A DNA stretch of 30,376 bases, from the IMG/VR virus record IMGVR_UViG_3300025889_000621, positions 1-30,376 of that record. One strand, given 5' to 3'. The stretch is from a virus. This document shows, piece by piece, positions 6,531 to 12,186 of the stretch; positions within the stretch are counted from its first letter, which is position 1, and each line of letters starts with the position of its first letter. A program made the translations under genes and the position numbers. Under the pieces are notes generated by a model. The model was given only the letters and a program-made list of their open reading frames with translations. It was not told the DNA's origin and did not search any database.

Positions 6531-7002
6531 TATAATAATTATGGTATGATTGAATTGCGTTACCCATTACTTTATATTGATCCGGCATAGCTGGAGTAGG
6601 TTCCGTAAAGGGCAAATCAGGTATATTATGAGGTACAGTTTTAAGCGCTTCTGTAATCTCTGTACATTTGTGCGTTTTTTCATAACGATATGTATATTCT
6701 CTTAATAGTTCAAGTAATAGATTATGCAACCAAACATAATTTGCTTTTGATGCTCTAGCCCAGATTGCTGATGGGTGATTTACATGAGTAGCATGATATA
6801 ATATTCGTTCTCTAGAATCTGGTAAAGTCCAACGTTTAGCTTTTCTACCAGTTTTGGTATGACCTATCATTTCATGCCCATCAAGTACTCTGTGAGCAGT
6901 AGATAACAATTGACATGTTTCCACAATCATTTTAACACAATGTTTATCAACATGATACTGTGCACAAATTTTTGGGTTTTCGTGTAAATAAAATATATTC
7001 AT
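6466..7002 (-). CDS. Conserved marine T4-like phage protein, His-rich, unknown function
   Basis: A 178-residue soluble protein. The N-terminal motif NIFYLHENPKICAQYHVDKH and the following MIVETCQLLSTAHRVLDG are a pattern I know from cyanophages and related phages without function. Several His/Cys residues (His19, His21, Cys22 and later HVNHPSAIW) could bind a metal or form an active site. The HNYYNGEK segment near the end fits as well. It has its own early-type promoter (7077-7105) with an unusually long AT-rich leader of about 68 bases. Being transcribed early suggests a host-takeover or DNA-metabolism role, which is inference only. Confidence 0.62.
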   Translation of the reverse strand: MNIFYLHENPKICAQYHVDKHCVKMIVETCQLLSTAHRVLDGHEMIGHTKTGRKAKRWTLPDSRERILYHATHVNHPSAIWARASKANYVWLHNLLLELLREYTYRYEKTHKCTEITEALKTVPHNIPDLPFTEPTPAMPDQYKVMGNAIQSYHNYYNGEKIRMFSWKKRDIPQFIQE

Positions 7003-7076
7003 ATTACCAAACTATCATAGTATAATAAAATAACCAAAATAATACTAATAGATAAATTACAACAAATAACAATATT

Positions 7077-7105
7077 ATTATATCAAATATTGATATTAAT
7101 GTAAA
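7077..7105 (-). promoter_or_regulatory. Sigma-70-like promoter for the 6466-7002 gene
   Basis: Minus strand: -35 TTTACA (7105-7100), spacer exactly 17, -10 TATAAT (7082-7077), start expected near 7070. The leader to the ATG at 7002 is about 68 bases and almost pure A/T, longer than at the sister promoters. It contains ATG ATA GTT TGG TAA immediately before the start codon, a four-codon upstream frame whose stop is one base from the real ATG. Confidence 0.8.
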
Positions 7106-7118
7106 AATATTTTTAATT

Positions 7119-7532
7119 TTATGTAGTAGGTTCTTCAACTGGTATAAATCCAGCATCTGATACTAATTTCTTAGTAATCTTTTTATATAATTTACTTAAT
7201 TTTTGTTCCTTTACAGAAAGCAATAGTTTTGCTTCCTCAGGATGTACATTCTCAAGTAAATTAATGAATAATGATTCTCTTCTTATTGGTTGTAAATCTT
7301 CTCTACAAAAAATATAAAGTTTTTTCATTTCCATTAGTAAATTTGCTGGAGTCATACCAAGTGGTGCTGCATCAGGTTTAAATGGTGGTTCACCTTCAGG
7401 TAAAATAAATTTCCTTTCAGGTATAAACGCATGTTCAAATAATATTCTTAATGCTGCGTTACTTTTATATTGTTCTATTAATTGAGGATCGTCATTAATC
7501 TCAGTTAATATTTCTGTAATATATTTTGCCAT
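7119..7532 (-). CDS. DUF6433-like conserved T4-like phage protein
   Basis: A 137-residue protein with the block FEHAFIPERKFILPEGEPPFKPDAAPLGMTP split over about 32-61, then LYIFCREDLQPIRRESLFINLLENVHPEEAKLLL. This is the pattern of the small DUF6433 family of marine T4-like phages, always near the RNase H gene as far as I recall. It has no known activity. Conservation of the FxLPEGxPPFKPD loop hints at a binding surface for another phage protein. The ATG overlaps the stop of the RNase H gene by one base (TAATG). Confidence 0.7.
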   Translation of the reverse strand: MAKYITEILTEINDDPQLIEQYKSNAALRILFEHAFIPERKFILPEGEPPFKPDAAPLGMTPANLLMEMKKLYIFCREDLQPIRRESLFINLLENVHPEEAKLLLSVKEQKLSKLYKKITKKLVSDAGFIPVEEPTT

Positions 7533-8428
7533 TAGAATTCCTCTATATCATCGAGTAATAATCGACATTTATATTTAATCAAATAGTCCATCACTTTCAT
7601 TTTATCACCTAATGGTTTAGTTGTTTCATAGGTTTCAATAATTGTATTATGAACTGCCTTAGGAATATAATCAAAATTAACCAACATGATATTGCGTTGG
7701 TAATTTCTTTTTTCCTCTTCAGTACGACAAGCATCAATTCCTTGTTCTATAAATTCCATAATTCGTTTTTTAGAAAAAGGTTTTTGTCGTTCTTGGTTAA
7801 TGAATACATCATCTTTACTAAGGATATTAGGTACACCATCACCACTATCACCCTTAACAATATGTGTTGTAATGTATTCATCAATTTCTTTTTGGCTGGC
7901 CTCTACATATTTCTTTTGCATTGGTGACCATTGCCTTACATTCTTATTCTTTTGTAATTGTATAAAGTCTTTGTCTGACGATACAATTAATATCTTTTGT
8001 GGTTCTGCAAATAAACCTTCTTGTATTAATTCATGTTCCTGTGAATATTTAACCAAAGTAGCAATGATATCATCTGCCTCTGCTTTATCCACATGAAGTA
8101 CTTTATATGGAAAATGTTGTTTAAGGTCCTCCCTTATTTCAGATAATGTATTAAAGATAAATTTCCAATCAAGATCAGACTTATCTCTATTCACTTTACG
8201 CATTGCCTTATAGTTAGGAAATGCATCTTTACGCCAATATTCTCTACCATCACATGCAATAATCACATCACCATATTCATTACCATATTTCTTTTTATAT
8301 GATTTAATTGTAGAGAGTGTTGCATGTCTAATTAAGTCTATATTTTGTTCCTCAGTATTTCTTTTAATATCATTTTGGAATGGTAATATATTACTTAATG
8401 CAATTTGTGAGTAGTCTAATATAATCAC
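7532..8428 (-). CDS. rnh: T4 RNase H-type 5'-3' exonuclease (FEN/PIN-like)
   Basis: Flap/5' nuclease that removes RNA primers from Okazaki fragments, as T4 RNase H does. The acidic metal-binding residues appear in order: Asp5 (MIILDYSQ), Asp60 in IIACDGREYWRKD, the E-A-D-D cluster 118-121 in DKAEADDIIATLV, Asp152/Asp154 in VSSDKDFIQLQ, and the H3TH-region GDSGDGVPN (193-201). Length 298 aa matches T4 RNase H (305). It starts at GTG, whose GTGA overlaps the stop of the upstream gene, so translation is coupled. It follows dsbA and one unknown gene, similar to the dsbA-rnh neighbourhood in T4. Confidence 0.92.
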   Translation of the reverse strand: MIILDYSQIALSNILPFQNDIKRNTEEQNIDLIRHATLSTIKSYKKKYGNEYGDVIIACDGREYWRKDAFPNYKAMRKVNRDKSDLDWKFIFNTLSEIREDLKQHFPYKVLHVDKAEADDIIATLVKYSQEHELIQEGLFAEPQKILIVSSDKDFIQLQKNKNVRQWSPMQKKYVEASQKEIDEYITTHIVKGDSGDGVPNILSKDDVFINQERQKPFSKKRIMEFIEQGIDACRTEEEKRNYQRNIMLVNFDYIPKAVHNTIIETYETTKPLGDKMKVMDYLIKYKCRLLLDDIEEF

Positions 8429-9528
8429 TCAAATGCTCCTAGTATAATACAATCATCACTAACTCTACCATTCACGGCACTTGGTTTAGTTTTTAGATCA
8501 TTATATTGTTTATTCATTTCACGTTTACCAATTTTAAGTCCTTTGAAAAAGACCTCTGGTTTCCTTAACATTTTTACATCTGAGTTGGATACAGAATAAT
8601 TAATAATGGTTGTACCTTTTACCGAGAGTGCACCATGGTCACCCTCATATCTAAATAATTTTCTTGTTTTAGTATTATAGATATAAACCACATCTGCACC
8701 TACAATTGTAGCAGGATCAACTGATCTGAGATCGAATTCATCATCTTTTACTTTATATTTTAATTTTTTAACAATAATTGCTGGTGGTTTAGCACGGCGT
8801 ATTCTTGGTTTTTTGGCTGTGACCGTATGTTGTTTACAATCATTAACAATACTTTCCAGAAATTGTATGAATCTTTTGAGTTCTGATTTAGTAAAGAATG
8901 AATAGCCTTCAGCCAATTGTTCACATTTGCCTTCAAGTGCTTCACGAGCCTCGTTTAATGGTGCCTCGTAGTATTTTGCAATGTGTTTTGCAACTGCTCC
9001 ACTTACAGATTTTTGTAAGAGGAATGATTTAGTGGAGAAGGTAGACGCCTTGGTATTGAGAAAGCCATCAATGGCATAATCAATATCCTCACTTATAGCC
9101 CTAGCGGCATCGATGATTCTTTGTTCAATCGATATAACGGGAGCATTCCGCTTGGGTTTGGCATCATCAGTAGCATCTACCTTCGTAACCTGGGAATATT
9201 TGTTGAATAATTCTTTTGCTTTAATGTCAATGGATTGTTTATGGTCCTCACGAAGAAACCCACCATTATTAAGTATTGATACAAGTTTACCTGCTGATGT
9301 AAGTTCATAAGTAGGTGCCTTTGATAGAGTTGACACAAGAGTTTTATCTTGTTTTTTAATATAGTCAATGAATCTTTTTGCAAGAGTTTTATCATCAACA
9401 TAAGCATTATAATAGCACAGTGCTACCATTAGCTCAGACTTGTAATTATCTGCAGTCACTCTTGGCTCTGACCCACCAGATAACTTGGCGGCAATTGCCT
9501 TATATTTTTCTGTCTTTGATTTAGCCAT
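8425..9528 (-). CDS. Conserved T4-like phage protein, unknown function
   Basis: A 367-residue, strongly basic and mostly helical protein. N-terminal third (MAKSKTEKYKAIAAKLSGG to about 110) is helical; a linker with DAKPKRNAP follows; the middle is helical (EDIDYAIDGFL to about 235); a very basic stretch KKPRIRRAKPPAI leads into a C-terminal beta-rich part with VVYIYNTKTRKLFRYEG (about 285-301) and DCIILGAFE at the end. I recognise it as a protein shared by marine T4-like phages but know no function. The basic linker suggests nucleic-acid contact. It is read from its own early-type promoter and is coupled to rnh (GTGA), so a replication role is reasonable. Start has GGGAG upstream. Confidence 0.6.
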   Translation of the reverse strand: MAKSKTEKYKAIAAKLSGGSEPRVTADNYKSELMVALCYYNAYVDDKTLAKRFIDYIKKQDKTLVSTLSKAPTYELTSAGKLVSILNNGGFLREDHKQSIDIKAKELFNKYSQVTKVDATDDAKPKRNAPVISIEQRIIDAARAISEDIDYAIDGFLNTKASTFSTKSFLLQKSVSGAVAKHIAKYYEAPLNEAREALEGKCEQLAEGYSFFTKSELKRFIQFLESIVNDCKQHTVTAKKPRIRRAKPPAIIVKKLKYKVKDDEFDLRSVDPATIVGADVVYIYNTKTRKLFRYEGDHGALSVKGTTIINYSVSNSDVKMLRKPEVFFKGLKIGKREMNKQYNDLKTKPSAVNGRVSDDCIILGAFE

Positions 9529-9555
9529 AATTATTTGCTCCCTAATAATATAGAC

Positions 9556-9584
9556 ATTATAACACGATTATTAATTAATGTAAA
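9556..9584 (-). promoter_or_regulatory. Sigma-70-like promoter for the 8425-9528 gene and rnh
   Basis: Minus strand: TTTACA (9584-9579), 17-base spacer with CGTGT at its end, TATAAT (9561-9556). Start near 9549, leader about 21 bases with GGGAG. It begins just after the dsbA stop codon and so can reload transcription of the unknown gene, rnh and the DUF6433-like gene. Confidence 0.85.
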
Positions 9585-9591
9585 TTGATTT

Positions 9592-9837
9592 TTAAGAAAC
9601 AACCGTTTTATATAGTATTTCAAACTCATCATTTGAAGCTACTTCGTCCTGGAAGTTTTGTTTATGGTATGTTTTGATCATTTTAGTAAGAGTCTTTTTA
9701 TTAATTTTAAAATTAGTATTAAGATCTTCTACAATATTTTTAATAAGATCACGTTCAGCATCTATTCTAACTAGTGAATTTGATGCTTCTTTAATTGCGT
9801 TGTTGATTGTTTTTTTGTCTTGTTCAAGTAGTTGCAT
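9592..9837 (-). CDS. dsbA: DsbA-like double-stranded DNA-binding protein (T4 DsbA family)
   Basis: A small helical protein resembling T4 DsbA, the dsDNA-binding protein that binds near late promoters. The pattern is NAIKEASNSLVRIDAERDLIKNI, then FKINKKTLTKMIKTYHKQNF and a C-terminal acidic EFEILYKTVVS, matching the DsbA arrangement of a helical N-half, a K-x-L-x-x-x-x-x-x-Y-H-K helix and a D/E-F/V-E-x-L-Y-x-x-V end. I chose the ATG at 9837 (81 aa) because AGGA lies 7 bases upstream; a TTG six codons earlier would give 87 aa but has no ribosome site. T4 DsbA has 89 residues. It has a dedicated promoter and lies upstream of rnh, as in T4. It is not the thiol oxidase of the same name. Confidence 0.72.
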   Translation of the reverse strand: MQLLEQDKKTINNAIKEASNSLVRIDAERDLIKNIVEDLNTNFKINKKTLTKMIKTYHKQNFQDEVASNDEFEILYKTVVS

Positions 9838-9866
9838 AATATTTCCTGTTTTCAATTTATGTGTAC

Positions 9867-9895
9867 ATTATATCACGTAAATGAATTAATGTAAA
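9867..9895 (-). promoter_or_regulatory. Sigma-70-like promoter for dsbA
   Basis: Minus strand: TTTACA (9895-9890), 17-base spacer ending CGTGA, TATAAT (9872-9867). Start near 9860, leader about 23 bases to the ATG at 9837 with AGGA. It lies in the 60-base gap between the HNH gene and dsbA, so dsbA does not depend on reading through the HNH gene. Confidence 0.85.
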
Positions 9896-9898
9896 CAA

Positions 9899-10363
9899 CT
9901 ATTTCAAATGTTTTTGAACTGTATGATAATTGACACTATTTTCTTGTGTCGATACCCATCTTAAATTACTAAGTCTATAATTTGATGGATCGTTGTCAAT
10001 ATGATCTATAATATAACTTTTCTGTAATTCCCGTTTAACAATTATAGATGTTTTTAACCATATTTTATATGGTATGTTTTTTGGTCTTGGAAATTTAAGA
10101 AAAACTTCACCTAAAACTCTATGTATTCTAATAGTAATAGGTTTACCATTTTCCATTAATCTAGTATGAGGGTATTGTAAAGCCTTTGGTGCTTTATATT
10201 GCTGAAGTTTCATTTCTTTTAGTTTACCACTTTTATTGCTATAAATCTTACCGGGGATATCACGACCGCGGGGAAGACTAACAAAATAACCATTAATTAT
10301 TCTACCTTGGTATATTACTGGTTTTAAATCTTGGTGTATTACTGGTTTTAAATTTTTTCTCAT
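9899..10363 (-). CDS. HNH homing-type endonuclease, free-standing
   Basis: A 154-residue HNH endonuclease of the HNH_3/NUMOD type. The core reads IRIHRVLGEVFL (His81), then YIIDHIDNDPSNYRLSNLRWVS (Asp120-His121, Asn129, Asn133) and TQENSVN, the usual ββα-metal site with its asparagines. The N-terminus contains a short internal repeat, NLKPVIHQ followed by DLKPVIYQ (positions 4-19), which may be a small in-frame duplication. It lies between the SH3-like gene and dsbA and is likely a mobile intronless endonuclease inserted between conserved genes; dsbA has its own promoter. I found no flanking group I intron. Such genes nick related phages lacking the insert and spread by repair. Confidence 0.88.
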   Translation of the reverse strand: MRKNLKPVIHQDLKPVIYQGRIINGYFVSLPRGRDIPGKIYSNKSGKLKEMKLQQYKAPKALQYPHTRLMENGKPITIRIHRVLGEVFLKFPRPKNIPYKIWLKTSIIVKRELQKSYIIDHIDNDPSNYRLSNLRWVSTQENSVNYHTVQKHLK

Positions 10364-10388
10364 AATATATTTCTCTAGTTATATATCC

Positions 10389-10688
10389 TTAAAATTTAGA
10401 TGGGAAGGTTATTGATTTGATTGAATCGAACCTGAAAGATCTCCAGGCTACTTTTTCTATGTCAAAGACTCGCAATGCTTCATCGGAAAAGGTTTTAGTA
10501 GAGCTGGTATCTCCTCCTTTCGGTAATTGTTCTCCGGGAATTCTGGAAGTTGAGAGTGTGCACTGCATTGTTCTCTCAGATCCGTCCCTTTTGGTAAAAG
10601 TAATGCCGACTTCATTCCTTTGTAGGGCCTCTTTAAGTTGTGATTTAAAAGTGTCCGTAGTAAAATCAATATTCTCATATTGTTCCAT
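10389..10688 (-). CDS. SH3-like barrel (DUF2693-type) small phage protein
   Basis: A 99-residue protein. After an acidic helical start, the core is VGITFTKRDGSERTMQCTLSTSRIP, then FDIEKVAWRSFRFDSIKSITF, a pattern typical of the DUF2693/SH3-barrel phage proteins (a strand with FTKxDGxxRxMxCTL and a final WRSFRxDSI). I chose the ATG at 10688 because GGAG sits 6 bases upstream; ATGs at 10700 and non-ATG codons further up have no such site. The family may bind nucleic acid and acts in regulation in some phages, but function here is unknown. A strong two-part hairpin lies 19 bases upstream of the start, so translation may be controlled. Confidence 0.68.
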   Translation of the reverse strand: MEQYENIDFTTDTFKSQLKEALQRNEVGITFTKRDGSERTMQCTLSTSRIPGEQLPKGGDTSSTKTFSDEALRVFDIEKVAWRSFRFDSIKSITFPSKF

Positions 10689-10812
10689 AAAATACTCCAT
10701 AATAAATGCCAATCGTATTCCTGCAAGCACTGCAGGTCGGAAAGATTGGCTTATTCCTCCTGCGCTCGTTTTGAGGTTCCTTACCTAAACCGCCAGTTCG
10801 TCTAAGGCTCAT
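10675..10812 (-). CDS. Possible 45-residue Arg-rich ORF (uncertain)
   Basis: An open frame from ATG 10812 to TGA 10675 encodes a basic peptide with the segment GKEPQNERRRNKPIFP and a single C-x-x-C (CSAC, about 27-30). It overlaps the start of the SH3-like gene by 14 bases. No good ribosome site precedes its ATG. A 16-codon ORF (10852-10802, MDREDWNRDKRYANEP) sits before it in the neighbouring frame and ends at CCU UAG A; a +1 slip there would join both into a 58-residue protein. Rare codons (AGG AGG, CGC, CCG) and the overlapping hairpin argue for an RNA function instead. Listed so the stretch is not treated as empty. Confidence 0.3.
   Translation of the reverse strand: MSLRRTGGLGKEPQNERRRNKPIFPTCSACRNTIGIYYGVFYGTI
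10708..10750 (-). promoter_or_regulatory. Two-part hairpin in the leader of the SH3-like gene
   Basis: On the minus strand GCCAATC (10750-10744) pairs with GATTGGC (10714-10708), and inside it CCTGCA (10736-10731) pairs with TGCAGG (10725-10720) around a GTGCT loop; the two stems are separated by an asymmetric internal loop of 7 and 5 bases. All 13 pairs are Watson-Crick. It ends 10 bases before the GGAG ribosome site of the SH3-like gene and has no U-tract, so it is not a simple terminator. It is much more GC-rich than its surroundings. A cis-acting RNA controlling translation is the best reading. Confidence 0.5.
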
Positions 10813-10862
10813 TTGCGTATCGTTTGTCTCGATTCCAGTCCTCTCTGTCCATAGGACTTATG

Positions 10863-11162
10863 CTACCTATGTTTAGCATTTAATTTTGCAAATTGCTCAT
10901 CCGATGTTAGATAAACTTCATCTGTTGTCAGATTTTGATCATCAAAGATCCAACCATTTGCCTCTAATTCAGCACGGTTACGTGGATCCGCGGTATACTT
11001 ATCTAAGAATAATAATTGTCTTAGAATTTCTTTTAATGGTTGTCCATTCATACCAAGACGGAAACCATAAATGTCTTTATGATAGTCGGATAATGTAGTT
11101 ACTAATTGATCGTAACTATATTGTTTATAAAACTTCAATGATTCTTTTGCACTAAAACTCAT
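10863..11162 (-). CDS. Conserved small phage protein (YHKDIYGFR motif), unknown
   Basis: A 99-residue soluble protein. The segment LVTTLSDYHKDIYGFRLG (about 20-37) resembles a motif I have seen in several marine and T4-like phage proteins of unknown function. The remainder is helical (EILRQLLFLDKY) and ends in a short basic tail (KLNAKHR). It is the first gene after an early-type promoter (11193-11221), with an AGAG-type ribosome site. In T4 the gene before dsbA is the late co-activator gp33 (112 aa); position and size are similar, but I see no gp33 signature and do not assign it. Confidence 0.55.
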   Translation of the reverse strand: MSFSAKESLKFYKQYSYDQLVTTLSDYHKDIYGFRLGMNGQPLKEILRQLLFLDKYTADPRNRAELEANGWIFDDQNLTTDEVYLTSDEQFAKLNAKHR

Positions 11163-11192
11163 AATATATCTCTTATTTCACCAATTAAATAC

Positions 11193-11221
11193 ATTATACC
11201 ATAAAACGTATTTAATGTAAA
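11193..11221 (-). promoter_or_regulatory. Sigma-70-like promoter for the 10863-11162 gene
   Basis: Minus strand: TTTACA (11221-11216), 17-base spacer, TATAAT (11198-11193). Start near 11186, leader about 24 bases. The spacer end (ATGG) departs from the CGTGA seen in most sister copies. A perfect 8-bp inverted repeat abuts the -35 box. Confidence 0.85.
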
Positions 11222-11242
11222 CACTTTTCGTTAAAAAAGTGT
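11221..11242 (-). terminator. Inverted repeat abutting the -35 box; weak terminator or operator
   Basis: ACACTTTT (11242-11235) pairs perfectly with AAAAGTGT (11228-11221) around TTAACG. It follows the stop of the membrane-cassette gene at 11270 and touches the -35 box of the next promoter. The stem is AT-rich and the following T-run is short, so termination would be weak. A protein-binding operator is an equal possibility. Confidence 0.4.
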
Positions 11243-11269
11243 AAAATAAACGAAAAAACTGCGATTTAT

Positions 11270-11686
11270 TTAATTAGATGAGGCATTCATCCCAGCTAAT
11301 GGGTTATCAAGGGCCTTTTTAATCTTCATATCTACTTCTTTACGTAGTTCCCTTAAATCTTTATCCATATCACGCTGAGCTTCCTTTGTGGATCTCTCAA
11401 CAGTCTCAACTACATCTTCAAGTTTTCGAATATCATCTTTCAAATCATTCTTAATATCTCTTGTATAGTCTACTGCTTTTTCAGAGTTTTGTTGGATTAC
11501 TTCTAGACGTTTGTCAAAATCAGATAGATCAGGAGCGACATAGGTTTGGATTTGTTGTTTCATATCCATATAATCTTGCCAAAATAAAGCAGCTCCCCAT
11601 ACAATACCAGCAGCAGTTGATAATGCTGTAAGTACCATAAAGATTTTACCTCCTTTAAATTTAAGACCCCCTACATCTATCTCCAT
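11270..11686 (-). CDS. Membrane-anchored coiled-coil protein
   Basis: A 138-residue protein with one hydrophobic segment near the N-terminus (IFMVLTALSTAAGIVWGAALFW, about 15-36) followed by a long, highly charged helix (about 55-128) with heptad-like spacing (KNDLKDDIRKLEDVVETVE, KDLRELRKEVDMKIKKAL). A type II-like topology with the coiled coil on one face of the inner membrane is expected. It is the last gene of the membrane cassette. The layout resembles inner-membrane spanins and bacterial septum or Tol-like factors, but no signature is present. ATG with AAGG upstream. Confidence 0.6.
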   Translation of the reverse strand: MEIDVGGLKFKGGKIFMVLTALSTAAGIVWGAALFWQDYMDMKQQIQTYVAPDLSDFDKRLEVIQQNSEKAVDYTRDIKNDLKDDIRKLEDVVETVERSTKEAQRDMDKDLRELRKEVDMKIKKALDNPLAGMNASSN

Positions 11687-11687
11687 T

Positions 11688-11834
11688 TTATCTTCCTTGA
11701 CCTCTATATTTCTTGAATGTTGCTTTTCTATGTTTATTCATAGTTTGCATCTTAGGTTTTTTACCACCTTGTGATGTTCTTTTATGAACAGGTACATGAG
11801 GTGACCTGATTAAATTCATTTTTACTTTAGCCAT
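11688..11834 (-). CDS. Very small basic conserved phage protein
   Basis: A 48-residue ORF from ATG 11834 to TAA 11688. Extremely basic: RSPHVPVHKRTSQGGKK in the middle and NKHRKATFKKYRGQGR at the end. I recognise the SPHVPxHKRTSQGGK pattern as a small protein recurring in marine T4-like phages, without function. The charge suggests binding to nucleic acid or to an acidic partner; the adjacent 549-residue protein is strikingly acidic. ATG preceded by AAGGAAAAC. It lies one base before the next gene's ATG region. Confidence 0.58.
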   Translation of the reverse strand: MAKVKMNLIRSPHVPVHKRTSQGGKKPKMQTMNKHRKATFKKYRGQGR

Positions 11835-11860
11835 AATGTTTTCCTTTTCAAATCAAAATA

Positions 11861-12184
11861 TTATTTATCACTTGCTTTTTTACCTACTCCTAGTGCTTGA
11901 GCACCAAAAAATGCTGCTACAATTGCTGCAACTGATACAAAGTATGTTGCTGCCATATCACCTAGTATTTTTGCTGCAGCATCTAGTGATAATAATACTG
12001 CTAATACTACCGCGAATGGGTAGAGTAACATACCAAATAATGCAAACCATGCCATTTTTCTTTGTGCATCACGCATTGCATCTGCATCTTCTAATTCTTT
12101 TCTTTTAAATTCCATGTACATTTGATGTTCGTCTGGTGAAACTTTACCATCACCATTTGTATCTGCTGGATGAAATTCAGCCAT
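11861..12184 (-). CDS. Membrane protein with an N-terminal EF-hand loop
   Basis: A 107-residue protein with a canonical 12-residue calcium loop at the N-terminus, DTNGDGKVSPDE (8-19), with acidic/oxygen ligands at loop positions 1, 3, 5, 9 and 12. A charged helix (MEFKRKELEDADAMRDAQRK) follows, then two membrane segments: AWFALFGMLLYPFAVVLAVL (about 45-64) and TYFVSVAAIVAAFFGAQAL (about 80-98). Only a single EF loop is present, as in dockerin-like or excalibur-type uses. Topology places the EF-hand and helix on one side. It sits in the membrane cassette with the large acidic protein. The calcium ligand pattern is clear; the job is unknown (holin-like or envelope assembly). Confidence 0.65.
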   Translation of the reverse strand: MAEFHPADTNGDGKVSPDEHQMYMEFKRKELEDADAMRDAQRKMAWFALFGMLLYPFAVVLAVLLSLDAAAKILGDMAATYFVSVAAIVAAFFGAQALGVGKKASDK

Positions 12185-12186
12185 AA

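Noticed and set aside
7004-7133. Hydrophobic open frame in the gap before the 7002 gene
   Set aside because: There is no ATG, GTG or credible TTG start and the stretch contains the -35 and -10 boxes of a strong promoter.
10417-10788. 123-codon plus-strand open frame over the SH3-like gene
   Set aside because: It lies opposite a better gene with family motifs and a ribosome site, and no other gene is on the plus strand.
10700-10862. tRNA gene in the GC-rich gap
   Set aside because: No T-arm consensus (GTTCGA) and no pairing acceptor stem at tRNA distance on either strand.
10863-11162. Assignment as T4 gp33 from its position before dsbA
   Set aside because: No gp33-specific sequence feature could be seen; position alone is not enough, especially with two extra genes between.
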